A stretch of 64,000 nucleotides of DNA from Methylococcus geothermalis (GTDB lineage: Bacteria; Pseudomonadota; Gammaproteobacteria; Methylococcales; Methylococcaceae): NCBI RefSeq assembly GCF_012769535.1, contig NZ_CP046565.1:1254501-1318500 (forward strand), written 5' to 3'. Position numbers and translations under genes: made by a program. The stretch's first letter is position 1, and the number at the start of each line of letters is the position of its first letter. Below, piece by piece: positions 1 to 7,980 of this stretch. The notes under the pieces were generated by a model. It did not search any database. It saw only the letters and a program-made list of their open reading frames with translations, and was not told the DNA's origin.

Positions 1-766
1 TCGAGGTGGTGCCCACCGCGATCACCCGGCCGCCCCGGCTGCGGGTGCGCCGCACGGCATCGACGACGTCCACCCCTACTTCGCAGAATTCGGCATGCAT
101 CCGGTGATCCTCGAGGTTTTCGGCACGCATCGGTTGGAACGTGCCGGCCCCGACGTGCAGGGTCACTCGCGCCATGGCCACGCCGGCATCGCCGAGCCGT
201 TCCAGCATGGCGGCATCGAAATGCAGACCGGCGGTCGGGGCGGCCACTGCCCCCGGCTTAGCCGCATACACCGTTTGATAACGCTCCAGGTCGGCCGGCG
301 TGTCGGCACGGCTGATATAGGGCGGAAGTGGCATATGGCCGATCCGCTCGAGCACGGTTTGAAGTGACTCTTCGCCTTCCATTTCGAGATGGAAAAGATC
401 GCCCTCGCGGCCGAGCACCGTTACGCGGTGGCCTTCGTCCAAAAAAATCGTGGTGCCGGCCTTTGGCGACTTGCTGGCCCGCACGTGTGCCAGCATGTGC
501 CGCGCACCGAGGAGGCGCTCCAGCAATATCTCCACGCCGCCGCCGGTATCCTTGCGGCCGAAAAGGCGCGCGGGAAGGACGCGGGTATCGTTGAATATCA
601 GGAGGTCCCCAGGGCGCAGAAGCGCATCCAGGTCGCGGAAGAGCCTGTCTTCCAGGGCGCCGGTCGCGCCATCGAGGCAGAGCAGACGGCTGGCGGAACG
701 TTCCGCCAGTGGTGACTGGGCGATCAGCGTTTCGGGCAGATCATAGCGGAACTCGCTTTTCAACAT
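1..766 (-). CDS. queA: S-adenosylmethionine:tRNA ribosyltransferase-isomerase (5' part, runs off the window)
   Basis: QueA transfers and isomerises the ribosyl part of AdoMet onto 7-aminomethyl-7-deazaguanine at tRNA position 34, giving epoxyqueuosine. The reverse strand reads [20 protein letters not shown] at the start, then [18 protein letters not shown] and, further on, [17 protein letters not shown] and [13 protein letters not shown], all typical QueA blocks. About 255 codons are present of the usual 340 or so; the C-terminus lies beyond base 1. The ATG at 766 fits the normal QueA N-terminus. QueE and QueC of the same queuosine pathway are encoded 42 kb away in this window. Identification is firm; only the missing end is unknown. 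Confidence 0.95.
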   Translation of the reverse strand, partial: MLKSEFRYDLPETLIAQSPLAERSASRLLCLDGATGALEDRLFRDLDALLRPGDLLIFNDTRVLPARLFGRKDTGGGVEILLERLLGARHMLAHVRASKSPKAGTTIFLDEGHRVTVLGREGDLFHLEMEGEESLQTVLERIGHMPLPPYISRADTPADLERYQTVYAAKPGAVAAPTAGLHFDAAMLERLGDAGVAMARVTLHVGAGTFQPMRAENLEDHRMHAEFCEVGVDVVDAVRRTRSRGGRVIAVGTTS

Positions 767-864
767 CGCCGCATGTTAACAGAAATCGGGCGGAACCAGA
801 CCATCAGCAATGGCTGCAAGCTGGCGCCGGCGCCGGAATTTCCTTATACTAAGCCGCCCTGATT

Positions 865-951
865 GCCGGGATGGCGAAACTGGTAGACGCGCCAGACTCA
901 AAATCTGGTAGTGGAAACACTGTGTCGGTTCGATTCCGACTCCCGGCACCA
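865..951 (+). tRNA. tRNA-Leu (anticodon CAA)
   Basis: An 87-nt class II tRNA. The acceptor arms GCCGGGA and TCCCGGC pair, the anticodon stem CCAGA/TCTGG encloses the loop CTCAAAA (anticodon CAA, codon UUG), a variable arm is present, and the T arm carries GGTTCGATTCC. CCA is encoded at 949-951. A TATACT hexamer at 845-850, 15 nt upstream, is a plausible -10 box, but no good -35 is visible. The degraded integrase just downstream suggests this gene was used as an integration site. Confidence 0.96.
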
Positions 952-1006
952 TCGCCTATAGGAATTGCATGCCTTCCGGCGGATCGTACACCGCTGAGTT
1001 TGGGCC

Positions 1007-1420
1007 ATGGCAACTTGTCCGAAACGCCACGGCGCCGTCGTCCGCATTTCCGGGCGCACCCGCACCACCACATTCATACCGAAACCGAGGCCCGCGACTG
1101 GGCGGCCCGGGTCGAAGCCAGGCTGCGCCGATCATCTCCCAAGCAGGTCGCGGCCTACAACATCCGCACCATGCACGAGCCGTTCGAGCGCTATCGCTAC
1201 GAGATCGCCCCGACGGAGCGCGGGCAGAGGTTCGAGGTCATCCGTCTCGATGCATCATGCCGTGGCTCGCTGGCCGAGTTCGATCCGGTGACGCTGGATG
1301 CCGGTCATATCCGGGCCTAGCGTGACGAGCGCCTGGAGTCGGTAAGCACCGGGACAGTGCTCCGCGAGCTGACATAGATCAGTTCCGTCATCAGCCCACC
1401 CGGTTGCGGAGACTCGCAAG
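1007..1420 (+). pseudogene. Degraded tyrosine-recombinase (phage-type integrase) N-terminal remnant
   Basis: The pieces resemble the N-terminal arm-binding and SAM-like domains of site-specific integrases. One frame opens with MATCPKRHGAVVRISGRTRT from 1007. The next frame continues TETEARDWAARVEARL, then FERYRYEIAPTERGQRFEVI and LDAGHIRA, and after an in-frame TAG at 1318 goes on RDERLESVSTGTVLREL before a second TAG at 1375. The frame change near 1070, the two stops and the absence of any catalytic domain (no R-H-R-Y) show a dead gene. Its position 55 nt after tRNA-Leu is the classic site of an island integrase. Family assignment rests on pattern recall. Confidence 0.7.
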
Positions 1421-1809
1421 CCGTCCGCGCCGCTGCCGGGTCCCACGCCCAGGTTCCTTGCTCCGGCCGCAGGCCAGGGCTGCACCGCCCGTTCCGAGGC
1501 CGGCGGGGTGTGTTGCGCGGGTTCGTGGGCCCAGGGGCATCCTCGAAGGCCCATTCGCTGTCGAGTGATCCGAAACTGACAGCCTTGCAATTTGGCGGGA
1601 TCGCTCTTGCAGGTATGCGTAGGGGACGAAAAAACGACAAATTCAGGACCGCGTCGGTGTGTTGGTTGGTGTGTTGACACGACGACCTGGCTGGAACAGC
1701 CATTCGAGCGGCCTTACTCTTTGGAGAGATTCTTGCTTATCCAACAATCAAGGCAAGCGATCGCGTTGATAACGCCCGCTGCAGTTTTGTCCGGATGGAG
1801 AGCAGCATC
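1421..1809. other. Non-coding stretch after the integrase remnant
   Basis: No reading frame here looks like a protein, no RNA gene is recognisable, and no second copy of the tRNA-Leu 3' end (a candidate attR) is visible. It is probably decayed island DNA. Confidence 0.5.
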
Positions 1810-2139
1810 ATGACTCAGAACACCGAAAGCACGGCCATCATCCTCGCAAATGTGTTGAATTTGTCCGCCGACGCAGTCGCCAGTATTTCGGAGCGAGAGC
1901 AGCTCAGTCTCGCCACGAAGTCGTTAGAAATGTTCACCGAACAAGCCAGGCGCGCGCAAGATCTGGCCAACAAGGCCCAGGATCAGACCGACGCTGTGCT
2001 TCTGGAACTGGAGGAAAGTCGCCGCCAGATTCGCAAACTGTTGGACGCCTGCCAAAAGTGGGAAGCCATTGCCAATGGCCTTTTGGCGCAGCTCGTCATG
2101 GTGACTCGCCCACCTGGACAGTCGGAAAGGGTGCATTGA
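1810..2139 (+). CDS. Small alpha-helical, probably coiled-coil protein of unknown function
   Basis: A 109-aa protein that I do not recognise. After a short Ser/Thr-rich start it is almost entirely predicted helix: residues about 25-95 are rich in Glu, Gln, Ala and Leu with heptad-like spacing (EMFTEQARRAQDLANKAQDQ, then LLELEESRRQIRKLLDACQK), suggesting a coiled coil. There is no signal peptide or membrane segment. The ATG at 1810 is preceded by a purine-rich GGATGGAGAG; an ATG five codons upstream at 1795 is possible. It lies in the accessory pocket behind the integrase remnant, so it may be island cargo. Confidence 0.6.
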   Translation: MTQNTESTAIILANVLNLSADAVASISEREQLSLATKSLEMFTEQARRAQDLANKAQDQTDAVLLELEESRRQIRKLLDACQKWEAIANGLLAQLVMVTRPPGQSERVH

Positions 2140-2383
2140 CCCGATGAGCCTTTGGATTCCCCCTCGCACCCCAGGTCAGATACCAGGAGCAACGGCGCCC
2201 CCGAGTTGCCAACCGATCTGCTTCGGCCCAAGCCAGGCGGAAGGCAGGATTCCTTTCGGTGGCGGGGAGGGCCGGCCGCCGCTCGATAACGCTTCCCTTC
2301 AATTCGGCGCCCCGGCGCCATATGATGCGACTACCCGGGCGGATTGTATCTCGGGGCCACAGTGACCCCGATTGGAGGGTGAT

Positions 2384-2608
2384 ATGAACGCGGAGGAATT
2401 TCTGCTTGCGCTGGGACTCATTCAGGATGGCAGCGCTTGGCGAGACGGGACGGATGGCAGGATGGCTGGCGAGAATGCCGAGGCGGCGCTGATCGCGATG
2501 AAGGGGGAGATAGTCCGCATGGCGTTCGAACCGGGAGTCGATGAACCCCTTTCCATGAAGCAGGCCATGGAGGCGTTGCGGCTCATTTCGGACTTGGAAA
2601 AGCGATGA
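2384..2608 (+). CDS. Small acidic protein of unknown function
   Basis: A 74-aa soluble acidic protein starting MNAEEFLLALGLIQDGSAWR, with no domain that I recognise. The ATG at 2384 has a good Shine-Dalgarno sequence (GGAGGG) about 5 nt upstream; an in-frame TTG at 2372 overlaps that ribosome-binding site and is less likely. A near-palindrome, GGGGCCACAGTGACCCC at 2353-2369, sits just ahead of the ribosome-binding site and could be an operator or RNA hairpin. It shares the accessory pocket with its small neighbours. Confidence 0.6.
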   Translation: MNAEEFLLALGLIQDGSAWRDGTDGRMAGENAEAALIAMKGEIVRMAFEPGVDEPLSMKQAMEALRLISDLEKR

Positions 2609-2708
2609 TCTGCGCCCCGCTGTTTGGCTCCAAGGGGCGGAATCCGGCGACTCTCATGGCTTCGAAGGCGGTTGTCCCCCGCGGGCGCCGTCCTTGTGAA
2701 GCACGTGC

Positions 2709-2858
2709 TTACCGCCGGTACAGCCGCATGAAAGACGACGCGGCATAGATCATCACGGCGAAAAGAATCCATTCCTCGACCGATACCGAGGTGGGGTCGT
2801 CGTCGACCATGACGATGCCGGCGAGAGCGGCGGTTACGATGATTGCGTAGTTGACCAT
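2709..2858 (-). CDS. Small single-pass membrane protein, unknown function
   Basis: A 49-aa open frame reading MVNYAIIVTAALAGIVMVDD, followed by VEEWILFAVMIYAASSFMRL and ending in LYRR. Two hydrophobic stretches (about residues 3-19 and 29-45) separated by an acidic DDDPTS loop suggest a tiny two-helix hairpin or a signal-anchored protein. The start has only a weak AGGTG ribosome-binding site. I recognise no family. Coding status is inferred from the coherent hydrophobic pattern. Confidence 0.45.
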   Translation of the reverse strand: MVNYAIIVTAALAGIVMVDDDPTSVSVEEWILFAVMIYAASSFMRLYRR

Positions 2859-2939
2859 CGGCGCACCTGGGCAGATCCAAGGCAAGGGAATGGAGACAAT
2901 CTACAGCATTCGGGTAGGTTTTTTACAGGAGGTTCCCCG

Positions 2940-3077
2940 ATGTGCCGCAGATGTTCGCCGGCTTGCTACGAATCGATCCTCGTCCAAACGGCGGTCTCCC
3001 GGCGACGGGGTTATTGCCGGGGGATCATGAGGGACGGTCTGGCCGCGGCATTTCTTGCTGGCCGGAGGCGGCCCTAG
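2940..3077 (+). CDS. Possible Cys/Arg-rich small ORF with strong ribosome-binding site
   Basis: A 45-codon frame starting MCRRCSPACYESILVQTAVS and ending in an Arg-rich tail (GRRRP). An AGGAGG sequence lies about 8 nt before the ATG, which is why it is listed. The stop overlaps the end of the converging permease gene by 4 nt. It could be a genuine small protein or leader, or a chance frame with a good ribosome-binding site. No family is recognised. Confidence 0.25.
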   Translation: MCRRCSPACYESILVQTAVSRRRGYCRGIMRDGLAAAFLAGRRRP

Positions 3078-4123
3078 CCGGCTTCATGCCTGGCATCGAG
3101 CCAGGCTTTCAGCAGGGCATGGCTCACGGCCAGGAGGGTGGAGCCGATGAAGATGCCGATGAAGCCCCAGGCCAGCATCCCGCCGATCACGCCCAGGAAC
3201 ACGATTGCCAATGGCGTGCCGCTGCCTTGGGCAATCAGATAGGGCTTGATGACATTGTCCATGGTGTTGACGAACAGGCCCCAGACCACCATGAAGATCA
3301 TCCAGCCGGTCTGGTCCTGGATTTCCAGCCAGACCGCTGCCGGAATCCACACCAGTCCGGTGCCGAGCTGCAGCGTGGCCAGCAGGAAACTGGCGAACCA
3401 AAGGAGCAGTGCGCCCGGTACGCCGGCCAGCAGCAAACCGAACGCGGTCAGCACCGACTGGATCAGGGCCGTGCCCATGACCCCAATGGTGACGCTGCGG
3501 ATGGTCAGCCCGGCGATGCGCACCAGTTCCGTGCCGCTTTCGCCGGCGATGGTGGATGCGAACCGTTCGAGCAGGCCGGCGAGCGATTTGCCGTGCACGA
3601 ACAGGAAGCCCGCGAGTATGGTAGCGAGCAGGAACTCCAGCAGCGACAGAGTGAGATGGGCGCCCTGGCTGACGGTCCAGGCGGCGGCCTTGCCGATCCA
3701 GGGGCGGATCTTCGTCAGCGTCGTTTCGAGATTTTCGATCGCCGCCAGCCAGCGTGATTCGATCTCCGGTCCCGCCAGTGGAATACGGTTTATCCAGGCG
3801 GGCGGGCCGGGCAGGCGCAACGCCGAAACGTCCTCGGTCATGTGCAGGACGCCCTGGACATGGTCGGCCAAAGAGTTGATCAGCAGAGCCACCGGCATGG
3901 CGATCACCAGGAGGATCACCGCGGTGATCAGCGCGGCGGCGATGCCGGCGCGGCCGCCCAGTCGCTCCGTCAGGCGTTCGAACACCGGCCAGCTGGCGAC
4001 GGCGATGATCGTGGACCAGATCAGGGCGCCGGTGAAGGGCGCGATTATCTTGATGCAGGCGGCGATCAGCAGGCCTACGGTCAAAAGGCCGATTGCACGT
4101 TCGAAAAAGCGGTCCGCGGTCAT
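3074..4123 (-). CDS. AI-2E family membrane transporter (YdiK/PerM-like)
   Basis: A 349-aa inner-membrane protein with about seven or eight hydrophobic segments, matching the AI-2E/UPF0118 permease family in size and shape. The C-terminal block (VFLGVIGGMLAWGFIGIFIG) is the family's most conserved region. Members export small molecules or ions; the substrate here cannot be told from sequence. It is the last gene of a minus-strand run headed by an MlaE-type lipid permease, starting 6 nt after the lipoprotein gene stops, so it is probably co-transcribed with the lipid-transport genes. Confidence 0.88.
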   Translation of the reverse strand: MTADRFFERAIGLLTVGLLIAACIKIIAPFTGALIWSTIIAVASWPVFERLTERLGGRAGIAAALITAVILLVIAMPVALLINSLADHVQGVLHMTEDVSALRLPGPPAWINRIPLAGPEIESRWLAAIENLETTLTKIRPWIGKAAAWTVSQGAHLTLSLLEFLLATILAGFLFVHGKSLAGLLERFASTIAGESGTELVRIAGLTIRSVTIGVMGTALIQSVLTAFGLLLAGVPGALLLWFASFLLATLQLGTGLVWIPAAVWLEIQDQTGWMIFMVVWGLFVNTMDNVIKPYLIAQGSGTPLAIVFLGVIGGMLAWGFIGIFIGSTLLAVSHALLKAWLDARHEAG

Positions 4124-4129
4124 GGGCGT

Positions 4130-4732
4130 TCAGGGTTGGCGAAAGGTTTCCAGGGCGCCGCCGGCCTCTCGGGCGAAGGCGGCAAGCAGTTCGCTCTGCG
4201 CCGAAACCAGCGATTCCGTGTCGCGCGGTTGTGCGGTGGCCTGGTAGTTCGAGCGCTTGCGGTACACCGTGGTGCCTCCCTTCGAGATGCTCCAGGCGAT
4301 GTCCAGCACGCTGACGCCGCTGCCGTCGGTGTGGAAGCGGTCGATCCGGGCTTCGAGCTGCAATTCGGGTGCGTCGTTGCGACGCCAGGGATAAATGATG
4401 ACATGGTCCGCCGGATGCAGCCGGGACAGGTTTTCCGCCAGGACCCGGGTCAGATTTTCCTGCAACGGTTCCGACCAGCGCTGGAATTCGTCGAGCTGCA
4501 GCCGGTTCCGGCCCGCCGCGACGACGATCTGGGGCCGGTCCAGGTAGGATGCCAGCTTGATCGGTCCGACGCCGACCACCGCGGGTTTGACGTTCGCCGG
4601 CTGTTGCCGGGACGCGGTGAGCGGCTGCAACTGGTAGAAATTGGCCGGTTCGGTGCTGCGCAGGCAACCGGCGGAAGACAAGGCGGCCAGCGTGAGCAGC
4701 AGGAACGGAAACGGCTTGTGGGCGCGGCGCAT
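4130..4732 (-). CDS. ABC-type transport auxiliary lipoprotein (PqiC/YmbA-like)
   Basis: A 200-aa lipoprotein. Residues 1-23 form a signal peptide ending in the lipobox LSSAGC, with Cys23 the likely lipidated residue and outer-membrane sorting likely. The body, beginning FYQLQPLTASRQQPANVKPA and containing GVGPIKLASYLDRPQIV and RNRLQLDEFQRWSEPL, matches the ABC_trans_aux (DUF330) family that accompanies MCE-protein lipid transporters. It starts 5 nt after the MlaD-like gene, consistent with operon membership and with a role as the outer-membrane partner of that MCE protein. Confidence 0.9.
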   Translation of the reverse strand: MRRAHKPFPFLLLTLAALSSAGCLRSTEPANFYQLQPLTASRQQPANVKPAVVGVGPIKLASYLDRPQIVVAAGRNRLQLDEFQRWSEPLQENLTRVLAENLSRLHPADHVIIYPWRRNDAPELQLEARIDRFHTDGSGVSVLDIAWSISKGGTTVYRKRSNYQATAQPRDTESLVSAQSELLAAFAREAGGALETFRQP

Positions 4733-4737
4733 CGGGC

Positions 4738-5727
4738 TCAGTCTCCGTCGTTTTCCTTGCCCACGATCAAGGCATTCGGGTTGCGCTGGATGAAGTCGCT
4801 CAGCACTCGGATGGCCCGCGCCGCCTGGGAGATTTCTTCGATCGCCGCATCGAGCGTATGCTGGAGTACGGGATCGTTGACGCTGCCGGCGGCGCCATCG
4901 ATCTGGCGCATGGCGGAGGTGGTGGCAAGCAGGGTCTCGTCCAGACGCTTGAGTGTCGGCTGAAGCTGGCTGTCCAGATCGTTGGTCAGCCGCCGGTGAT
5001 CGCCGATGGCGCCGTCCAGGTTGGCGAGCATGGGGCTCAGGCGGGCCCGCGATTCTTTGAGCGTGGCGTTGATCTGCTGCAATGCCTGGTCGGTAGAGGT
5101 CAGTATCGACTCGATTTTCGGCGAATTGAGCAGCTCCTCCGCCCGCCGGATGGAAGCGACCAGCGCGGCCGCGATCTCGTGCATCGGCAGTTGGCGGAAC
5201 TCGGAAACCACCTCGTCGATGGTATTGGTGATCTTTTCCTTGCTGGAGGGAATGGCCGGGATTTCCTCATAGGGGTGGAAGTCCAGGGTGTTTCCGACCA
5301 GATTGACGGGCGTGTAGGGAAGGAAATCCAGGGCGACATAGAGCTGACCGGTCACGAGGCTTTGCACTTGAAGCTGGGCCCGCAGCCCGCGTTCGATCAA
5401 CGGCTGGATGCTGCGGTGGCGCTTTTTCGCGACATGGCCGGAGCGGTCGACCATCTTGTTCGGGTCCACCTCGATCACCACCGGCGTCAGGACCCGGCTG
5501 CCGTCCATGTCGGCGAGCACGCGAATGTCGACGACATTGCCTACCGCGACGCCCTTGACCTTCACCGGCGCCCCCACGTTCAGCCCATTCACGGATTCGG
5601 TGAAGTACACCACGAACCGCATGGTGTCGCTGACTTTGAGCTGGGTGAACAGCAGCACGCAAACCACCAGCAGTACGATGCCGCCCACCACGAAGCCGCC
5701 GATCAGGGTGGGATTAGCCTTGTTCAT
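4738..5727 (-). CDS. MlaD-family (MCE domain) substrate-binding protein
   Basis: A 329-aa protein with one N-terminal membrane anchor (about residues 8-29) followed by an MCE domain (FVVYFTESVNGLNVGAPVKV, KGVAVGNVVDIRV). The C-terminal third is helical, as in periplasmic MCE proteins that form hexameric lipid channels. It would sit in the inner membrane with the domain in the periplasm, passing phospholipid between the MlaE/MlaF transporter and the outer membrane. Its start overlaps the upstream ATPase gene by 14 nt. Placement between ATPase and auxiliary lipoprotein fits an Mla/Pqi-type intermembrane transport system. Confidence 0.9.
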   Translation of the reverse strand: MNKANPTLIGGFVVGGIVLLVVCVLLFTQLKVSDTMRFVVYFTESVNGLNVGAPVKVKGVAVGNVVDIRVLADMDGSRVLTPVVIEVDPNKMVDRSGHVAKKRHRSIQPLIERGLRAQLQVQSLVTGQLYVALDFLPYTPVNLVGNTLDFHPYEEIPAIPSSKEKITNTIDEVVSEFRQLPMHEIAAALVASIRRAEELLNSPKIESILTSTDQALQQINATLKESRARLSPMLANLDGAIGDHRRLTNDLDSQLQPTLKRLDETLLATTSAMRQIDGAAGSVNDPVLQHTLDAAIEEISQAARAIRVLSDFIQRNPNALIVGKENDGD

Positions 5728-6535
5728 CTGAATACCATTGAACTTCCGGGGTTTCGGGTTCGAGCGCTGCGAGATCGGCCGTGGTCGTGGCCTCGCCGCG
5801 GGTCAGGAACGCCAGCACCCGCGGATCGTCGCTCTCGGCCAACAGTTTACGCGGATCGCCCGAGGCGATCATGGTGTGCGACTCGGCATCGAGGAAAACG
5901 GAATTGTTGCCGATGGCGAAGATGCTGGCCAGTTCGTGGGTGACCACGACGACGGTGCTGCCCAGGCTGTCGCGCAGGTGCAGGATCAGATCGTCCAGCA
6001 GCTTGGCGCTCACCGGGTCGAGACCGGCGGAAGGCTCGTCGAAGAACAGGATTTCCGGGTCCAGCGCCATGGCCCGCGCCAGACCGGCCCGCTTCTGCAT
6101 GCCGCCGCTGATTTCCGAAGGGTAGTAGTCCTCGAAGCCGGCCAGCCCGACCAGGGCCAGCTTGAGCGAAACCAGTTCGCGGATCTCGGCCGGGCCGAGC
6201 CGGGTGTATTCGGTCAGGGGCAGCGCGACGTTTTCGGCCAGGGTCATCGAACTCCACAGGGCGCCACTCTGGTAGAGCACGCCGAAGCGCCGCATCAGCC
6301 GCGCCCGCTCGACCTCGGAGACGTCCCACAGTCCTTGTTCGCCATAATGGATGTGGCCGGCGGCCGGCTTCTGCAGGCCGATCATGTGCCGCAGCAGCGT
6401 GCTCTTGCCGCAGCCGCTGCCGCCCATGATGATGAACACGTCGCCGCGGTCGACCGTGAAGCTCAAGTCCCGCTGGATGACGAAGTCGCCATAGGCCAGG
6501 GTCAGGCCGGTGACGCGAATGTGGGGCTCCGCCAT
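5714..6535 (-). CDS. ABC transporter ATP-binding protein, MlaF type
   Basis: A 273-aa ATPase. Walker A GGSGCGKST lies at about residues 38-46, the signature is SGGMQKR, Walker B/D-loop reads ILFFDEPSAGLDP and the H-loop is VVTHEL. The GGM signature and overall pattern are those of MlaF-like ATPases that energise phospholipid transport. The ATG at 6535 begins MAEPHIRVTGLTLAYGDFVI; longer upstream frames lack conserved sequence. It follows the permease gene by 11 nt and overlaps the MCE gene by 14 nt, so translation is probably coupled. Confidence 0.93.
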   Translation of the reverse strand: MAEPHIRVTGLTLAYGDFVIQRDLSFTVDRGDVFIIMGGSGCGKSTLLRHMIGLQKPAAGHIHYGEQGLWDVSEVERARLMRRFGVLYQSGALWSSMTLAENVALPLTEYTRLGPAEIRELVSLKLALVGLAGFEDYYPSEISGGMQKRAGLARAMALDPEILFFDEPSAGLDPVSAKLLDDLILHLRDSLGSTVVVVTHELASIFAIGNNSVFLDAESHTMIASGDPRKLLAESDDPRVLAFLTRGEATTTADLAALEPETPEVQWYSDEQG

Positions 6536-6546
6536 AGGCCGGTTTT

Positions 6547-7689
6547 CTAGAGATGCAGGATCGTCGTGACGACCGTCATGACCGCATCGGAAGCCACGAT
6601 CAGCGTGATCGCCGTGACCACCGCCGAGGTCGTGGCCAGGCCGACGGCGGCGGAACTCCGGCCGCATTCCATGCCGCGCAGGCAGCCCGCCAGCGCAACC
6701 AGCACGCCGAACACCGTACACTTGAAGAGGCCCACCGCGATGTCGCCGAAATGGACGAACTTCTGCAGCTCGTTCAGGAACTCCGCGCGGGAAATGCCGT
6801 AAGTGCTGATCCCGACCAGCGCGCCGCCGGCGATGCCCATGATGTCGGCATAGATGCACAGGACCGGCATCATGAGGACGAGGGCCAGCATGCGCGGCAG
6901 CACCAGAAAATCCATGGGGTTGATGCCCATGGTCTTGAGCGCGTCGATTTCCTGGTTGACCTGCATCGTGCCGATCTGGGCGGCATAGGCGGCGCCGGTG
7001 CGTCCGGCCATGATGATGGCCGTCATCATGGCCCCCATCTCGCGCACCATGCCGATACCCACGGCGCCGGCGATGTAAATCTCGGCACCGAACATCGACA
7101 ACTGGTGCGCACCCACGAACGCCAGGATCATGCCCACCAGCAGGCTGATGAGCATCACGATCGGCAGCGCCCGCGCCCCTGCCTCTTCCACGAACTGCCA
7201 GAAATCGACCGGTCGAAACCGTGCGCGCCCGCCGAACAGGCGGAGGACGCTGAGCGAAGCCTCGCCGATGAATCCGAGCAGGCTGCCGGTTAGATGCCAG
7301 ACCGTCAAGGCGCGCAAGCCCACGCTTTCCAGAAATCCGGGATTGGCCTCGGTCCGGCGCGCGTCCTGGCGCTCGGGCACCGCGTAAGCCAGTTTCAGCA
7401 GCCCTTGCACGCCGGCGGGCAGGCCGTCCGGCACGACGGCGATACCGCGTTGGCGGCAGGCATCGAGGACGCGTACCAGGAAGGTGAGGAGCGTGCTGTC
7501 CCAAGCCGCCAGGTCGTCGGTTCTGAAGGAAACCGTCGCGGATTCGGGCATTTGTTCGGCGATGCCGGTGAGTCCGGCATCGCCGTCCCCCATGCCCTCG
7601 CGCGTCCAATTGCCGCTCAGAGCGAGGATCAGGATGTCACCCTGGCGTTCGATGCTCAGTTTTCGGCCCGGTTCGGGTTCCTTGGACAT
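6547..7689 (-). CDS. MlaE-family lipid ABC permease with N-terminal STAS-like domain
   Basis: A 380-aa protein. The first 110 or so residues (LSIERQGDILILALSGNWTR, VSFRTDDLAAWDSTLLTFLV) look like a STAS/MlaB domain. The remainder is an MlaE permease with the family core GMVREMGAMMTAIIMAGRTG, AAYAAQIGTM and EIDALKTMGINPMDFLVLPR and about five membrane segments. In E. coli MlaB and MlaE are separate; here they are joined. The ATG at 7689 is preferred over an in-frame GTG two codons upstream, although neither has a clear Shine-Dalgarno. It heads the five-gene lipid-transport run. Confidence 0.92.
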   Translation of the reverse strand: MSKEPEPGRKLSIERQGDILILALSGNWTREGMGDGDAGLTGIAEQMPESATVSFRTDDLAAWDSTLLTFLVRVLDACRQRGIAVVPDGLPAGVQGLLKLAYAVPERQDARRTEANPGFLESVGLRALTVWHLTGSLLGFIGEASLSVLRLFGGRARFRPVDFWQFVEEAGARALPIVMLISLLVGMILAFVGAHQLSMFGAEIYIAGAVGIGMVREMGAMMTAIIMAGRTGAAYAAQIGTMQVNQEIDALKTMGINPMDFLVLPRMLALVLMMPVLCIYADIMGIAGGALVGISTYGISRAEFLNELQKFVHFGDIAVGLFKCTVFGVLVALAGCLRGMECGRSSAAVGLATTSAVVTAITLIVASDAVMTVVTTILHL

Positions 7690-7839
7690 GCACACAGGTT
7701 GAGGCGCGGAGCAGGCAGGAAGTCGGCCGATTATCGCAATATCGGAGGGCGGTCGCCATGTCGCCGGTTACGATTGATCTGGCAAGAGTTTTCCGGACAC
7801 AAAATCAGGCAGCTTTTCAGTCTATCTTGGTATGAAGGG

Positions 7840-7980
7840 ATGATGGACACAAGAATAGACCAAGCAACTCAGGGCGTCTTGTCAAGGGTCAGGCGGCATG
7901 ATAAGAATGGCCGGAAGCTATACGGAAATGATTCAATCAATTGTTGGGCGTCAGAATATTTGATGCGAGAAAGTAGATGA
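7840..7980 (+). CDS. Possible small ORF coupled to the acetyltransferase gene
   Basis: A 46-codon frame beginning MMDTRIDQATQGVLSRVRRH that ends with TGA overlapping the ATG of the next gene (ATGA). An AAGGGA lies directly before the start, which is too close for an ideal ribosome-binding site. The product is basic and matches no family that I know. It may be a coupled leader peptide, a relic of a truncated upstream gene, or chance. Base composition is AT-richer than the surroundings, like the gene it precedes. Confidence 0.3.
   Translation: MMDTRIDQATQGVLSRVRRHDKNGRKLYGNDSINCWASEYLMRESR

Noticed and set aside
865-1320. Plus-strand frame running through tRNA-Leu
   Set aside because: The 5' half overlaps the tRNA; only the integrase-like part is meaningful and it is a pseudogene.
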